A DNA stretch of 64,000 nucleotides, from positions 50,822 to 114,821 of the forward strand of contig CAUBJF010000008.1 in assembly GCA_958436175.1 (NCBI GenBank), read 5' to 3'. Source of the DNA: an uncultured Muribaculaceae bacterium. GTDB taxonomy: Bacteria > Bacteroidota > Bacteroidia > Bacteroidales > Muribaculaceae. This document shows, piece by piece, positions 1-8,675 of the stretch. The translations under genes and the position numbers were made by a program. The notes beneath the pieces were generated by a model that did not search any database, was not told the DNA's origin, and saw only the letters and a program-made list of their open reading frames with translations. Each line of letters begins with the position of its first letter. The stretch's first letter is position 1.

Positions 1-437
1 GCTCGTTCCAGTGTCTCAAATTCCGCACGATGCGCGTCAATGCCGACAGCGACTCGCGTCAGGCCACCAAAGACGACCCTCGCAAGACCAAGATCGGCGA
101 CTTCCTGCGCCGCAGCTCCATCGACGAGCTGCCGCAGTTCATCAACGTCTGGAAAGGAGACATGTCCATCATCGGGCCGCGTCCGCACATGCTCAAGCAC
201 ACCGAACTGTACACCTCGCTCATCGACCAGTACATGGTGCGCCATGCCGTAAAACCGGGCATCACGGGCTGGGCGCAGGTCAACGGCTACCGCGGCATCA
301 CCGACGAACTGTGGAAGATGGAACGACGCGTTGAGCACGACGTATGGTACATCGAAAACTGGACCTTCCTGCTGGATCTCAAAATCATGGCCCGTACCAT
401 CATAAACGTCTTCGGAGGGGAGAAGAACGCCTTCTGA
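1..437 (+). CDS. Polyprenyl-phosphate sugar-1-phosphate transferase, C-terminal part
   Basis: This is the C-terminal end of a bacterial sugar transferase that moves a hexose-1-phosphate onto undecaprenyl phosphate to start polysaccharide assembly at the inner membrane. The open frame runs in from the left edge, so the N-terminal membrane segments are missing. The visible part has FRTM followed by the family hallmarks: SSIDELPQ, a MSIIGPRPH segment, and the GITGWAQVNGYRG motif, then a helix ending in the conserved ARTI-like tail. The length from FRTM to the stop is normal, so only the 5' part is cut by the window. The next gene starts 7 bp downstream, so the two may be co-transcribed. The exact sugar cannot be told from this fragment. 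Confidence 0.93.
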   Translation, partial: SFQCLKFRTMRVNADSDSRQATKDDPRKTKIGDFLRRSSIDELPQFINVWKGDMSIIGPRPHMLKHTELYTSLIDQYMVRHAVKPGITGWAQVNGYRGITDELWKMERRVEHDVWYIENWTFLLDLKIMARTIINVFGGEKNAF

Positions 438-444
438 AAACACT

Positions 445-3400
445 ATGCTGACAATCTATAAAGCCTCAGCCGGTTCCGGCAAGACATTTACCCTCGCTTA
501 CAACTACATACAGATGCTTCTGGGCGTTAAGGCCGGAGACACGGGCAGCTATGTGCTCAACTCCGACCGCTATGCCCCGGGAGGGCACCGTTTCGCCTGC
601 CGCCACAAGGGCATCCTCGCCATAACCTTCACCAACGCGGCTACCGAGGAGATGAAGTCGCGCATAGTCAGGGAACTCGATGTGCTCGCAGCCGGAGGGG
701 AGTCGCCCTATACGGCCATGCTGATAAAAGAGTACGGCTGCACCGAGGCAGAACTGAAAGATTGTGCCGGTCTCGCCCTCGGAGAGATGCTCTACGACTA
801 CGGCAATTTCAATGTCAGCACCATCGACTCCTTCTTCCAGACAGTGCTCCGCACTTTCTCGCGCGAAGTTGATCACCAGGGCGACTACGAGCTCAGCCTT
901 CAGCTCACGGAAGTACTGACGCAGAGCGTGTCGCTGATGCTCGACGACCTCAACTACTCGCAGCCCGACAACGCCAGAGTCCTCAAGGATTTCATACGGT
1001 CCTACACCTTTTCAAAGCTCGGCGAGGGCAAGAGCTACAACTTCTTCAACCGATCCGGCTCACTGCTGACCAAGCTGTCGTCGTCGACGGCCTCGGCCCT
1101 CGACGAGGAAATATACACCGACAATGCCGACCGCGTGCACAACTATCTTGCCGACCCGGCAACGCTCGATGCCTTCGATGCCGCTCTTGCGGAGGCCATA
1201 AAGAAGATTGATTCCTGGCTCAAGATACGCGCCTCGGAATTCATCGCTTTCCGCGAAAAGGCCGGGATACCGCCGGATGCATACAACAGATATATCAACG
1301 GGCTGCTCGACAAGGCTGTCAGCGACCCGTCGTCGGTAGGGACCACACAGGCAGGGAGCAGCACGGCCCGGCTCCTTGCCGACCCCGGACCCGACCTGAA
1401 GCCCTTCTATGTCGCAGCACGTCTGAAAGCCAATATGCGCTTCGGCGACGAGCTTGTCACCCTTATGGACTATGGCCGACGTTTCGGTGAAGTACTCGTC
1501 GGCGACGTGCCGCGCAAAGTCCTGTATGCCGAAATCCGCCAGAACCTGCCATTGCTGAGGTTCATAGGCGTAGCAGAGGTGTATCTGCGCAACTTCATGC
1601 GCGACAACAACATAGTGCTTATCTCCGATACGGGCGACCTGCTTCGGCGCATCATCAGCGATGCCGAGATGCCATTCATCTACGAACGCCTCGGCATGCA
1701 GCTGCGCAGCCTCCTAATCGATGAGTTCCAGGACACGTCGCATCTGCAGTGGCATAACCTGCGTCCGCTCGTGGCCAACAGTATCAGCGAGGGTCACGAC
1801 AGCCTCATTATCGGCGACGAGAAGCAGGCCATCTACCGTTTCCGCAACTCCGACAGCTCCCTGCTCGGCCATCACGTCGGCGAGGTCGACTTCCCGGTAG
1901 GGAAAGCCATGCGGGGCAGCGATGCCGCCGACAATACGAACCATCGCAGCTCCGGCGGCGTGGTGCGCTTCAACAACACGCTTTTCAGGCGTATGGCCGC
2001 CGACCTCGGTGTCGACAGTTACGGCAATGTAGTGCAGACAGTGGCAAAGGACAAAGCCTCCGAACCGGCATACGTGAAGCTTGCCTTCATAGATACCGAC
2101 AGCACCGAACGGGACGAAGTGATCGAGGATATGGCACAGGACATGCTGCGCCAGCACGGGGCGGGCTACCGGTGGAAGGACATACTCATCCTTACGCGAC
2201 AGCGCGAAGAAGCCAAGGCTGTGGCGGAATATCTCATGCAGCATCATCCCGATATCCGCATTCTTTCGAACGAGGCCCTGATGCTCAACAGCTCGCCGGC
2301 GGTACGCACCATCATATCTCTGCTGAAGCTTGTCGAGCAGTCGTACGGCAGCCGCAAAGACGAGGACAAGGCTTCCGAGGCCCCGCGCTATGCCTCGCGC
2401 GACGACATCGTCATGATGATAAGCCGTTTCAACTACTTCCGGTCGGCCGGACTGCCCGTCGAGGAAGCCCTTGAGACATCCCTTTCATACGATGCCGACG
2501 GCACTGATGCCCTCAACCGTAGCGTACTGGACATACGCATGAAGAATCCGGCCAATATCGTGGCTCTTATCGAGGCTATCATAGCCCTCAAGATTCCGGA
2601 AGAGCAACGCAGGAAAGAATATGCCTATATCACAGCCCTGCAGGACATAGCCGTGAACCACTGCGACAGCCCCGATCCCTCGATATCGGCATTCGTAGCC
2701 GAGTACGAGCGCAATATCGACAAGTGGGCCATCAAGGCATCGAACGACATCGACGCAGTCGAGATAATGACGATCCACAAGTCGAAGGGCCTGGAAAGGG
2801 CATGCGTCCATATCCCCTTTGCCGACTGGAAACTCAGCGTCCGCAGCCCCGAGATGTGGCTGCCCTTCGGACACCTGGACGGCTTCGACGACAGCATCGT
2901 CCCTCCTCTGCTGCGGGCTCCAGTGTCGGGTTCGAGCATTCTCCGTAATGAAACCGTATCGCCCTTCGCCAAATTCCTCGCGGACGACGACAAAGCCGTC
3001 GTCACCGACAACCTGAACCTTGCCTACGTAGCCTTCACCCGCGCCGGACGCGAGCTGTGCGTCCATTCGGGCGTGAAGAATGTCGGGGCTTGGCTCCACA
3101 AGGCTTTTGACGTGCCTGACACTTCCGATATGTCGTGCGACGACAAACTGATGCCCCTCGGCGAGTTTTTCGACCGCGAAACCGACAGCTTCACCTACGG
3201 CGAGCCCACAGCGCCCGACGGCAGGGAGAAAAAGAACGTTCTGCCTCCGATTGAAGCCGGCGAGTACAAGGTCTTTTTCCGGCGCGATGCAGGCACGCTG
3301 ACATCTATCGACGATGTGCTTGCCGTAGACCCCGAAATCGGAGGCGAAGTCGAGAATCCCTGCGTCGACGAAATACCGGTTTTCTTCGTCAGTCCCGAGA

Positions 3401-3837
3401 TGGAAGAAGCAGCCCGTCGTGGCAACGCCATGCACTCTATCCTTGCCGATACAAGGACCATCGACGACCTTCCGGCTGCTGTGGCACGTGCCCGCGGCAA
3501 TATTACCGCCGAAGAAAAAGAGCTGTATCTGCGCGAACTGACAGCTGCCGTCAACGAAGCAGGCGCGACGGCTGCCCGGTGGTTCGACCCGGTGAACAAG
3601 GTATATGCCGAACGTTCCATCTTCCTGGCCGACACGGGCGAGTCATTTCGTCCCGACCGTGTCGTAGTCAGTCCCGACGGCCGTGCGACAGTCATCGACT
3701 ACAAGTTTACATCGCGACCGTCGCGAAAACACGTACAGCAGGTCGAGCTATATATCTCGCTGCTCCGCCGTCTCGGCCGCGAGGATATCGAGGGTTATGT
3801 ATGGTACCCCCTCCTATCTAAAATCATCAAAGTCTGA
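445..3837 (+). CDS. UvrD/RecB-like helicase-nuclease (AddA-like)
   Basis: This 1130-residue protein is a superfamily 1 DNA helicase with a C-terminal nuclease domain, as in the AddA subunit of AddAB, which resects double-strand breaks for recombination. Walker A is ASAGSGKT near residue 7. It is followed by FTNAATEEM (motif Ia), LLIDEFQDTS (Walker B), IIGDEKQAIYRFR (motif III), MTIHKSKGLE (motif V) and AYVAFTRA (motif VI). Near the C-terminus the segment ending IDYKFTS fits the PD-(D/E)XK nuclease core. It starts 7 bp after the sugar transferase stop. The usual partner AddB is not next to it in this window, so the pairing is inferred from the family only. Confidence 0.9.
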   Translation: MLTIYKASAGSGKTFTLAYNYIQMLLGVKAGDTGSYVLNSDRYAPGGHRFACRHKGILAITFTNAATEEMKSRIVRELDVLAAGGESPYTAMLIKEYGCTEAELKDCAGLALGEMLYDYGNFNVSTIDSFFQTVLRTFSREVDHQGDYELSLQLTEVLTQSVSLMLDDLNYSQPDNARVLKDFIRSYTFSKLGEGKSYNFFNRSGSLLTKLSSSTASALDEEIYTDNADRVHNYLADPATLDAFDAALAEAIKKIDSWLKIRASEFIAFREKAGIPPDAYNRYINGLLDKAVSDPSSVGTTQAGSSTARLLADPGPDLKPFYVAARLKANMRFGDELVTLMDYGRRFGEVLVGDVPRKVLYAEIRQNLPLLRFIGVAEVYLRNFMRDNNIVLISDTGDLLRRIISDAEMPFIYERLGMQLRSLLIDEFQDTSHLQWHNLRPLVANSISEGHDSLIIGDEKQAIYRFRNSDSSLLGHHVGEVDFPVGKAMRGSDAADNTNHRSSGGVVRFNNTLFRRMAADLGVDSYGNVVQTVAKDKASEPAYVKLAFIDTDSTERDEVIEDMAQDMLRQHGAGYRWKDILILTRQREEAKAVAEYLMQHHPDIRILSNEALMLNSSPAVRTIISLLKLVEQSYGSRKDEDKASEAPRYASRDDIVMMISRFNYFRSAGLPVEEALETSLSYDADGTDALNRSVLDIRMKNPANIVALIEAIIALKIPEEQRRKEYAYITALQDIAVNHCDSPDPSISAFVAEYERNIDKWAIKASNDIDAVEIMTIHKSKGLERACVHIPFADWKLSVRSPEMWLPFGHLDGFDDSIVPPLLRAPVSGSSILRNETVSPFAKFLADDDKAVVTDNLNLAYVAFTRAGRELCVHSGVKNVGAWLHKAFDVPDTSDMSCDDKLMPLGEFFDRETDSFTYGEPTAPDGREKKNVLPPIEAGEYKVFFRRDAGTLTSIDDVLAVDPEIGGEVENPCVDEIPVFFVSPEMEEAARRGNAMHSILADTRTIDDLPAAVARARGNITAEEKELYLRELTAAVNEAGATAARWFDPVNKVYAERSIFLADTGESFRPDRVVVSPDGRATVIDYKFTSRPSRKHVQQVELYISLLRRLGREDIEGYVWYPLLSKIIKV

Positions 3838-3857
3838 GCCCTCTCGATTTTTTTCCG

Positions 3858-3865
3858 TATCTTTG
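3858..3865 (+). promoter_or_regulatory. Bacteroidetes-type -7 box upstream of lepB
   Basis: TATCTTTG sits 20 bp before the lepB start codon and matches the TAnnTTTG -7 element of the Bacteroidetes primary sigma factor. The -33 element is not clear. Confidence 0.55.
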
Positions 3866-3885
3866 CGAGAATTAAGGATTGAACA

Positions 3886-5385
3886 ATGGAACAAACACCG
3901 AACAGCACGCCGCAGGACCCTAAGAAGGCCTCATCGTTCGCCGACGAACTGCGCCGTCGCACAAAAGATATAAAGACCACACGCTGGTTACGTTTTGCCG
4001 CCGTCAGCCTTGTCTTCCTGCTATGGGTGATATGGATGCGGACATGGTGGCTCGCTATTTTCGAGCTGCTGCTCTTCGATATCTATATCACGGGCTTCAT
4101 TCCCTTCACATGGTGGAAGAAAAGCAAGTCGAAATCGGTGCGCGCGGTGATGAGCTGGGTCGACGCCATCGTCTATGCCCTGATCCTCGTCTATTTCGTG
4201 TTCGCCTTCGTGGGGCAGAACTACCAGATACCGAGCAGCTCGCTCGAAAAGACCCTGCTGACCGGCGACTACCTGTGGGTCAACAAGATGGTCTACGGCC
4301 CCCGTGTGCCGATGACACCCGTCAACTTCCCCCTGGTCCACAACACGCTCTTCGGACATAAATCATACCTCGACAATCCCTCGGTTGGCTACAGGCGCCT
4401 CAAGGGTCTTCGCTCCGTCGAAGAAGGCGACATCGTAGTGTTCAACTTCCCGGCCGGCGACACCGTGGCCACCAAACTCGAGGAGGCCGACGCACGATAC
4501 TACGACATGCTCGTCGAGGAATACGGCCGCGAGCGTCTCCATAGCGACAAAGCTACCTTCGGCGACATCATATACCGTCCTGTCGACCGCCGCCAGAACT
4601 TCGTGAAACGCGCTGTCGGACTTCCCGGGCAGCGTCTCAAAATCGTCCACGACACGCTCTACATCGACGGCGTGGCGCGTCCCTTCCCCAAGAACGTACA
4701 GTTCAACTACCTAATATCGCTCAACCAGCCCTTCTACGGCAACGACGCTCACGAATTGGGCATAGCCGAGGGCGATATCATCACCCCCTCGGGAGTGTCG
4801 CTCGAAAACCTGCGACAGTTCCTGCCCGAGTCATCGGCGACTGATGCCGTCTACCTCCTGCCTATGACACAGGCGATGCTCGACGAGCTTCAGCGCCAGG
4901 GCCGACTGACCGGATACGTGAAGATGAATGAGATCATCCCCTACTTCTCTGGCGACAACACTTCGTACGTGTTCCCCTTCGGAAACGATGCCGACTGGAC
5001 GATTTCGGACTTCGGCGGCGCTGAAGGCCTTCTCATCCCCTCCAAGGGCATGACCGTCGAGCTCACACCCGAAAACTGGACGACCTACAAACGCGCTATC
5101 CGCAACTATGAGGGCCACAGCGACGCATATTTCGACGCGGCAAGCGGCAAGGTGGTCATCGACGGCAAACCGGCCGACAGCTATACCTTCGCGATGGACT
5201 ACTACTTCATGATGGGCGACAACCGCGACAACTCGCAGGACTCACGCTTCTGGGGCTTCGTGCCCGAGGACCATATAGTCGGCACCCCGATGATAGTCCT
5301 CGCCTCCTTCGACAGAGAACGCGGCCTCTTCGACGGCAAGATACGTTTCGACCGTATCCTGCGCAGCGCCAATCCCGACAAATGA
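3886..5385 (+). CDS. lepB: Signal peptidase I
   Basis: LepB cleaves signal peptides from exported proteins at the outer face of the inner membrane. The protein is 499 residues. Two hydrophobic segments lie near residues 36-75 and 95-110. Box B reads IPSSSLEKTLLTGD, with the catalytic Ser and a Leu where many homologues have Met. The catalytic Lys lies in FVKRAVGLPGQ, and the C-terminal box is MMGDNRDNSQDSRFWGFV. A long insertion of about 200 residues separates the Lys box from the C-terminal box, which makes it much longer than the E. coli enzyme; long forms are common in Bacteroidales. The start follows a -7 box, and the stop overlaps the next start by 4 bp (ATGA). Confidence 0.95.
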   Translation: MEQTPNSTPQDPKKASSFADELRRRTKDIKTTRWLRFAAVSLVFLLWVIWMRTWWLAIFELLLFDIYITGFIPFTWWKKSKSKSVRAVMSWVDAIVYALILVYFVFAFVGQNYQIPSSSLEKTLLTGDYLWVNKMVYGPRVPMTPVNFPLVHNTLFGHKSYLDNPSVGYRRLKGLRSVEEGDIVVFNFPAGDTVATKLEEADARYYDMLVEEYGRERLHSDKATFGDIIYRPVDRRQNFVKRAVGLPGQRLKIVHDTLYIDGVARPFPKNVQFNYLISLNQPFYGNDAHELGIAEGDIITPSGVSLENLRQFLPESSATDAVYLLPMTQAMLDELQRQGRLTGYVKMNEIIPYFSGDNTSYVFPFGNDADWTISDFGGAEGLLIPSKGMTVELTPENWTTYKRAIRNYEGHSDAYFDAASGKVVIDGKPADSYTFAMDYYFMMGDNRDNSQDSRFWGFVPEDHIVGTPMIVLASFDRERGLFDGKIRFDRILRSANPDK

Positions 5386-6029
5386 GCTCCCCACTGCTGG
5401 TCTACGGACCGGAGCGCGTCGTCGTGCTGCCTCCTCAACTGTTCGGGTCGGTCGGCTACTACAGTCTGATGGCCCGCTATGCCCGTGCGGTCATATCCAA
5501 CGACCTGCGCTACGACAAACGCTTCAAGAGCGTCCATCGCTTCGATATTGCCGACACCCGCGGCGTGCTGACCCTTACCGTACCCGTCAGCCGTCCCGAG
5601 GGAGCCTTTGCGAGCGGCTCGCTCCGCTGGAGCGATGTCGATGTGTCCGCCCACGGACGCTGGTGGGAGCTGATACCGACCGCCCTCGAATCGGCCTACG
5701 GACGCACTCCTTTCTTTGAGTTCTACATCGACCGCCTCATGCCCCTCTTCGAGCCGCGCCCCCTCGACAAGCCTGAGAAAATCACCGACTTATGCAGCAG
5801 TGCGGATGCCATAGTGCGCTCCATACTCGGGCTGGAGACCGTCGTCGCCCATACTCTCGCCGACGACGGCGCGGCAATCGACGACCACCGTCGCGACAGG
5901 CTCTTCCCCTCCACTCACGGGCGCCGCTACTGGCAGGTTCGCGCCGACCGCCTCGGATTCATCCCCGACCTCTCCATCCTCGACCTCATCTTCTCCCTCG
6001 GCCCCGAAGCACCCCTGATACTGCAATAA
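5382..6029 (+). CDS. WbqC family protein
   Basis: This 215-residue protein belongs to the WbqC-like family, often found near polysaccharide genes; its biochemical role is not established. The N-terminal YSLMARYARAVISNDLRYDKR and the central TLTVPVSRPEG segments are typical, as is the WWELIPTALESAYGRTPFFEFY core. Translation is coupled to lepB through an ATGA overlap. The last 75 codons or so lie in a DNA segment duplicated at 8423-8648, on the other side of the restriction-modification genes. The two copies differ at the end: this one reads APLILQ-stop and the other APLML-stop, so this gene's tail may have been replaced when that module arrived. Confidence 0.85.
   Translation: MSSPLLVYGPERVVVLPPQLFGSVGYYSLMARYARAVISNDLRYDKRFKSVHRFDIADTRGVLTLTVPVSRPEGAFASGSLRWSDVDVSAHGRWWELIPTALESAYGRTPFFEFYIDRLMPLFEPRPLDKPEKITDLCSSADAIVRSILGLETVVAHTLADDGAAIDDHRRDRLFPSTHGRRYWQVRADRLGFIPDLSILDLIFSLGPEAPLILQ
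5800..6025. repeat. Left copy of ~226-bp direct repeat flanking the RM module
   Basis: Positions 5800-6010 are identical, base for base by eye, to 8423-8633. The similarity runs on to about 6025/8648 with three differences (6011, 6020 and 6024). The repeat is the 3' end of wbqC. The two copies bracket the restriction-modification genes in direct orientation. Confidence 0.95.
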
Positions 6030-6281
6030 TTCGGTTTAAGGTTGAAGGTTTATGGTTTAGATAATGGCATCTATCATAAGCTATAACAGTAAGGCACAAT
6101 AAAAAAGAAATATATTATCTCAAATAGACTAGTTCCACATTCGGATTATTCTTAATATCTCTAGCCATTTATCACAAATAGTAGCATAAACCTTACCAGC
6201 ATCCGATAATTCTTTATAGTAAACCTAATCATTATTATATAGAGTAGTTCTAAAGCTATTTATTCAATGATTCCGTAACAG
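6030..6281. other. AT-rich spacer at left edge of the RM module
   Basis: No gene is visible. It begins with a short GGTTTA/GGTTGA/GGTTTAT-like repetitive stretch (about 6033-6060) and is far richer in A and T than wbqC. It marks the left boundary of the inserted module. Confidence 0.6.
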
Positions 6282-7184
6282 CTAATTCTCGTTATCGGCT
6301 ACATAGGCCAAAATAGCAGATGCTACATACTTTCCTAAATTAACAGGAACGGCATTACCTATCATCTGTTCAATTTCACTCTTAGAGCCAATAAAATTAA
6401 ATGTTTCGGGAAATGTCTGTATCATACTCCGCTCCTTAGTAGTTAGTGGTCCAACACCCTCTAAGCTCTTTATAGGGTCATTATGATGTATAGAATAACC
6501 ACTAGGAATAGGCCTGTTTACACCTCTTATAGTAGGGCTAGGCTCATTCACACTAAAGATACCTCTTCTGGCATAACTTCTAGGGTGTCTGTAGTAATAC
6601 TCTATATGTATCTTATCTCCAAAGTAATCTTTCACAGTCATTTCTTTGCTAGCTAGTCTATTTATAAGATAACCCTTTATAAAATCATCTTCAGCACCTA
6701 ACTTGCCGATAAGAAAAAACCTTTTACGCTTTTGGGGTACACCACATAGAGCGGCATTAAGTACCATTTGAGTTAAACCATATCCAGAATCCCTAAATAT
6801 CTCCTTCGCTCCAATTAACTTGTTAGTCCTGATTATGGTAGATACATTCTCCATTACAAACCATTCAGGACGTATAATGGATATTATCTTAGCAAAGGAT
6901 AAGGTTAGATTACCTCTACCATTATCCTCATTCCTTAGTCCGGCACTACTAAAATCTTGACACGGTGGACCACCGATAATCATTCGTGGATGATATTGCC
7001 TTATGTGTTCTGCTGCAAATTCTTCATTCGATAAATCAACAGTATTAATAGGATGATTGAAGTTATTAGCATAAACCTTTACAGCAGCATCCCAATTGTC
7101 ATAGGCTGCTACTACATTTATGCCAGCGGAAATAAAGCCTAAACTAAGCCCACCACAACCACTAAATAAATCTACTGTTCTCAT
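6282..7184 (-). CDS. C5-cytosine DNA methyltransferase of a type II RM system
   Basis: This 300-residue enzyme transfers a methyl group from S-adenosylmethionine to cytosine C5 in DNA and protects the host from the partner nuclease. Motif I is DLFSGCGGLSLG at residues 5-16. Motif IV has the catalytic Cys in GGPPCQDFS, motif VI is MENV, motif VIII is QKRKRFFLIG, and motif X is IGNAVP near the C-terminus. The target-recognition region between motifs VIII and IX is short, so this is a small member of the family. Its start overlaps the endonuclease stop by one base (TAATG), so the two are translationally coupled. It is AT-rich against a GC-rich chromosome, which points to recent transfer. Confidence 0.96.
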   Translation of the reverse strand: MRTVDLFSGCGGLSLGFISAGINVVAAYDNWDAAVKVYANNFNHPINTVDLSNEEFAAEHIRQYHPRMIIGGPPCQDFSSAGLRNEDNGRGNLTLSFAKIISIIRPEWFVMENVSTIIRTNKLIGAKEIFRDSGYGLTQMVLNAALCGVPQKRKRFFLIGKLGAEDDFIKGYLINRLASKEMTVKDYFGDKIHIEYYYRHPRSYARRGIFSVNEPSPTIRGVNRPIPSGYSIHHNDPIKSLEGVGPLTTKERSMIQTFPETFNFIGSKSEIEQMIGNAVPVNLGKYVASAILAYVADNEN

Positions 7185-8275
7185 TACTTGAATAGGTCTG
7201 GCGTGTTAGCTATAACTGCATCAAAACGCCTTTCTGGACTTAGGAAGTTTTGCCCTCCGCCTAGAATTATATCCTTTATGACATTCTTAGACATTCTAGG
7301 ATGAGTCAACTCTTCACAGTGGAGATACTTATAGGTTTGAGTACCACTTATAGAGTATCCCTTATCATTGGCGATGTTATAAGAATGTTCCCTAATGGTA
7401 TCACGATAATCAAACTGCCCATAAGTTGTATAATCGTGAAGCATTAGATATATCCAGATGATAGTTCTCATAGCTCTGGTAATTTTATCTATCTCTCCAT
7501 TCTTATCCCTATGAGTTTTTTCACCATTGGCACACATTTGAATAACGGCTAAGTTACTCCATACAAAAACATCTAAGCAATCATCCGCCAAAATGCCTTT
7601 AGTCCCCTTGGTTTTCCAAACAGGTTCAATAATAAGGGGTGTTTGCTTATCGGTGAGGTATGAGCTTATTTTCTGAATTGATTCTAATATCTTTTCATAG
7701 TGGGGTAGCACCTCACTAGGCTCATCCCAATTCCGAATCTTAGGGACTAGGTTTAAGAACTCCCTTAACACATCTTTCTCTTCATTAGTCTTAAAGCTAT
7801 GACAGATGCTACAAGCTATGAAGTTAATTGTGGGAGGTCTAACTACTATCTCACAGCTATACTCATCTTCATCTTTCTTCTTAGTGGTAGTATCTGGAAG
7901 AGCTGTAAGTTTTATCTCTAAGGCTGTAAGAAGCTCATCATTACTAGAATTCATCATCACTAAATCTATCTTCTCAACCTTACCAGTATAATACTTGCTA
8001 TAGGCTGGGAAACCAGTTTCAAAATGATAGAAGGCATTTTCTGCCAAAGGGTCTATCCCATAAAGCTCCGTACCACTTATATATTCATGTATAACGTTAT
8101 TATCCTTATCGGTTTTTAAATACACAGGTTTAACTCCCTTATAGCTCATATAAGCTACTAGGGAAGCAGGGAAAGAACTATTAAAGATATTTTTACCCCA
8201 ATTATCTTCTTTGGTGTAATCTCTACTAGAATTATTATGTGTCTGTCCGAATAAGCCAGGTACTTCTTTTTTCAT
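7184..8275 (-). CDS. Type II restriction endonuclease, probably HindVP-like
   Basis: This 363-residue protein precedes and overlaps the methyltransferase gene, the usual arrangement for a cognate nuclease. The N-terminal WGKNIFNSSFPASL segment resembles the HindVP family as I recall it; members of that family recognise GRCGYC. A likely PD-(D/E)XK core is visible: Asp in KIDLVMMNSS around residue 102, then ALEIKL with Glu and Lys. A C-terminal region rich in aromatic residues may contact DNA. Family and specificity are recollection and inference, while the nuclease role is supported by the neighbour. A TAACTTTA-like box at about 8300-8307 (minus strand) may be its promoter. Confidence 0.75.
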   Translation of the reverse strand: MKKEVPGLFGQTHNNSSRDYTKEDNWGKNIFNSSFPASLVAYMSYKGVKPVYLKTDKDNNVIHEYISGTELYGIDPLAENAFYHFETGFPAYSKYYTGKVEKIDLVMMNSSNDELLTALEIKLTALPDTTTKKKDEDEYSCEIVVRPPTINFIACSICHSFKTNEEKDVLREFLNLVPKIRNWDEPSEVLPHYEKILESIQKISSYLTDKQTPLIIEPVWKTKGTKGILADDCLDVFVWSNLAVIQMCANGEKTHRDKNGEIDKITRAMRTIIWIYLMLHDYTTYGQFDYRDTIREHSYNIANDKGYSISGTQTYKYLHCEELTHPRMSKNVIKDIILGGGQNFLSPERRFDAVIANTPDLFK

Positions 8276-8422
8276 ATTCTTTGTGGTAGATTATGAGTGT
8301 AAAGTTACTAAAAAAGAAACAAATCACCGCTATCTAACAGCATATTCAATTCTTTTCCCCTAATTTCTTAGTCCAAATCAATCACTATCCACACTTCTAG
8401 TAAGATTCACCTAAACTATAGC

Positions 8423-8648
8423 GTGCGGATGCCATAGTGCGCTCCATACTCGGGCTGGAGACCGTCGTCGCCCATACTCTCGCCGACGACGGCGCGGCAA
8501 TCGACGACCACCGTCGCGACAGGCTCTTCCCCTCCACTCACGGGCGCCGCTACTGGCAGGTTCGCGCCGACCGCCTCGGATTCATCCCCGACCTCTCCAT
8601 CCTCGACCTCATCTTCTCCCTCGGCCCCGAAGCGCCCCTGATGCTGTA
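8423..8648 (+). pseudogene. Right copy of the wbqC 3' end (duplicated fragment)
   Basis: The segment encodes only the last 74 residues or so of WbqC, from the ADAIVRSILGLE region to APLML-stop, with no start region. It is the second copy of the direct repeat described at 5800-6025. Since the sequence downstream of it is ordinary chromosome, its tail may be the original wbqC end, while the intact gene carries a slightly different imported end. That reading is inference. Confidence 0.9.
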
Positions 8649-8675
8649 GGCTGAGAGTCATATTTTATTCCGACT

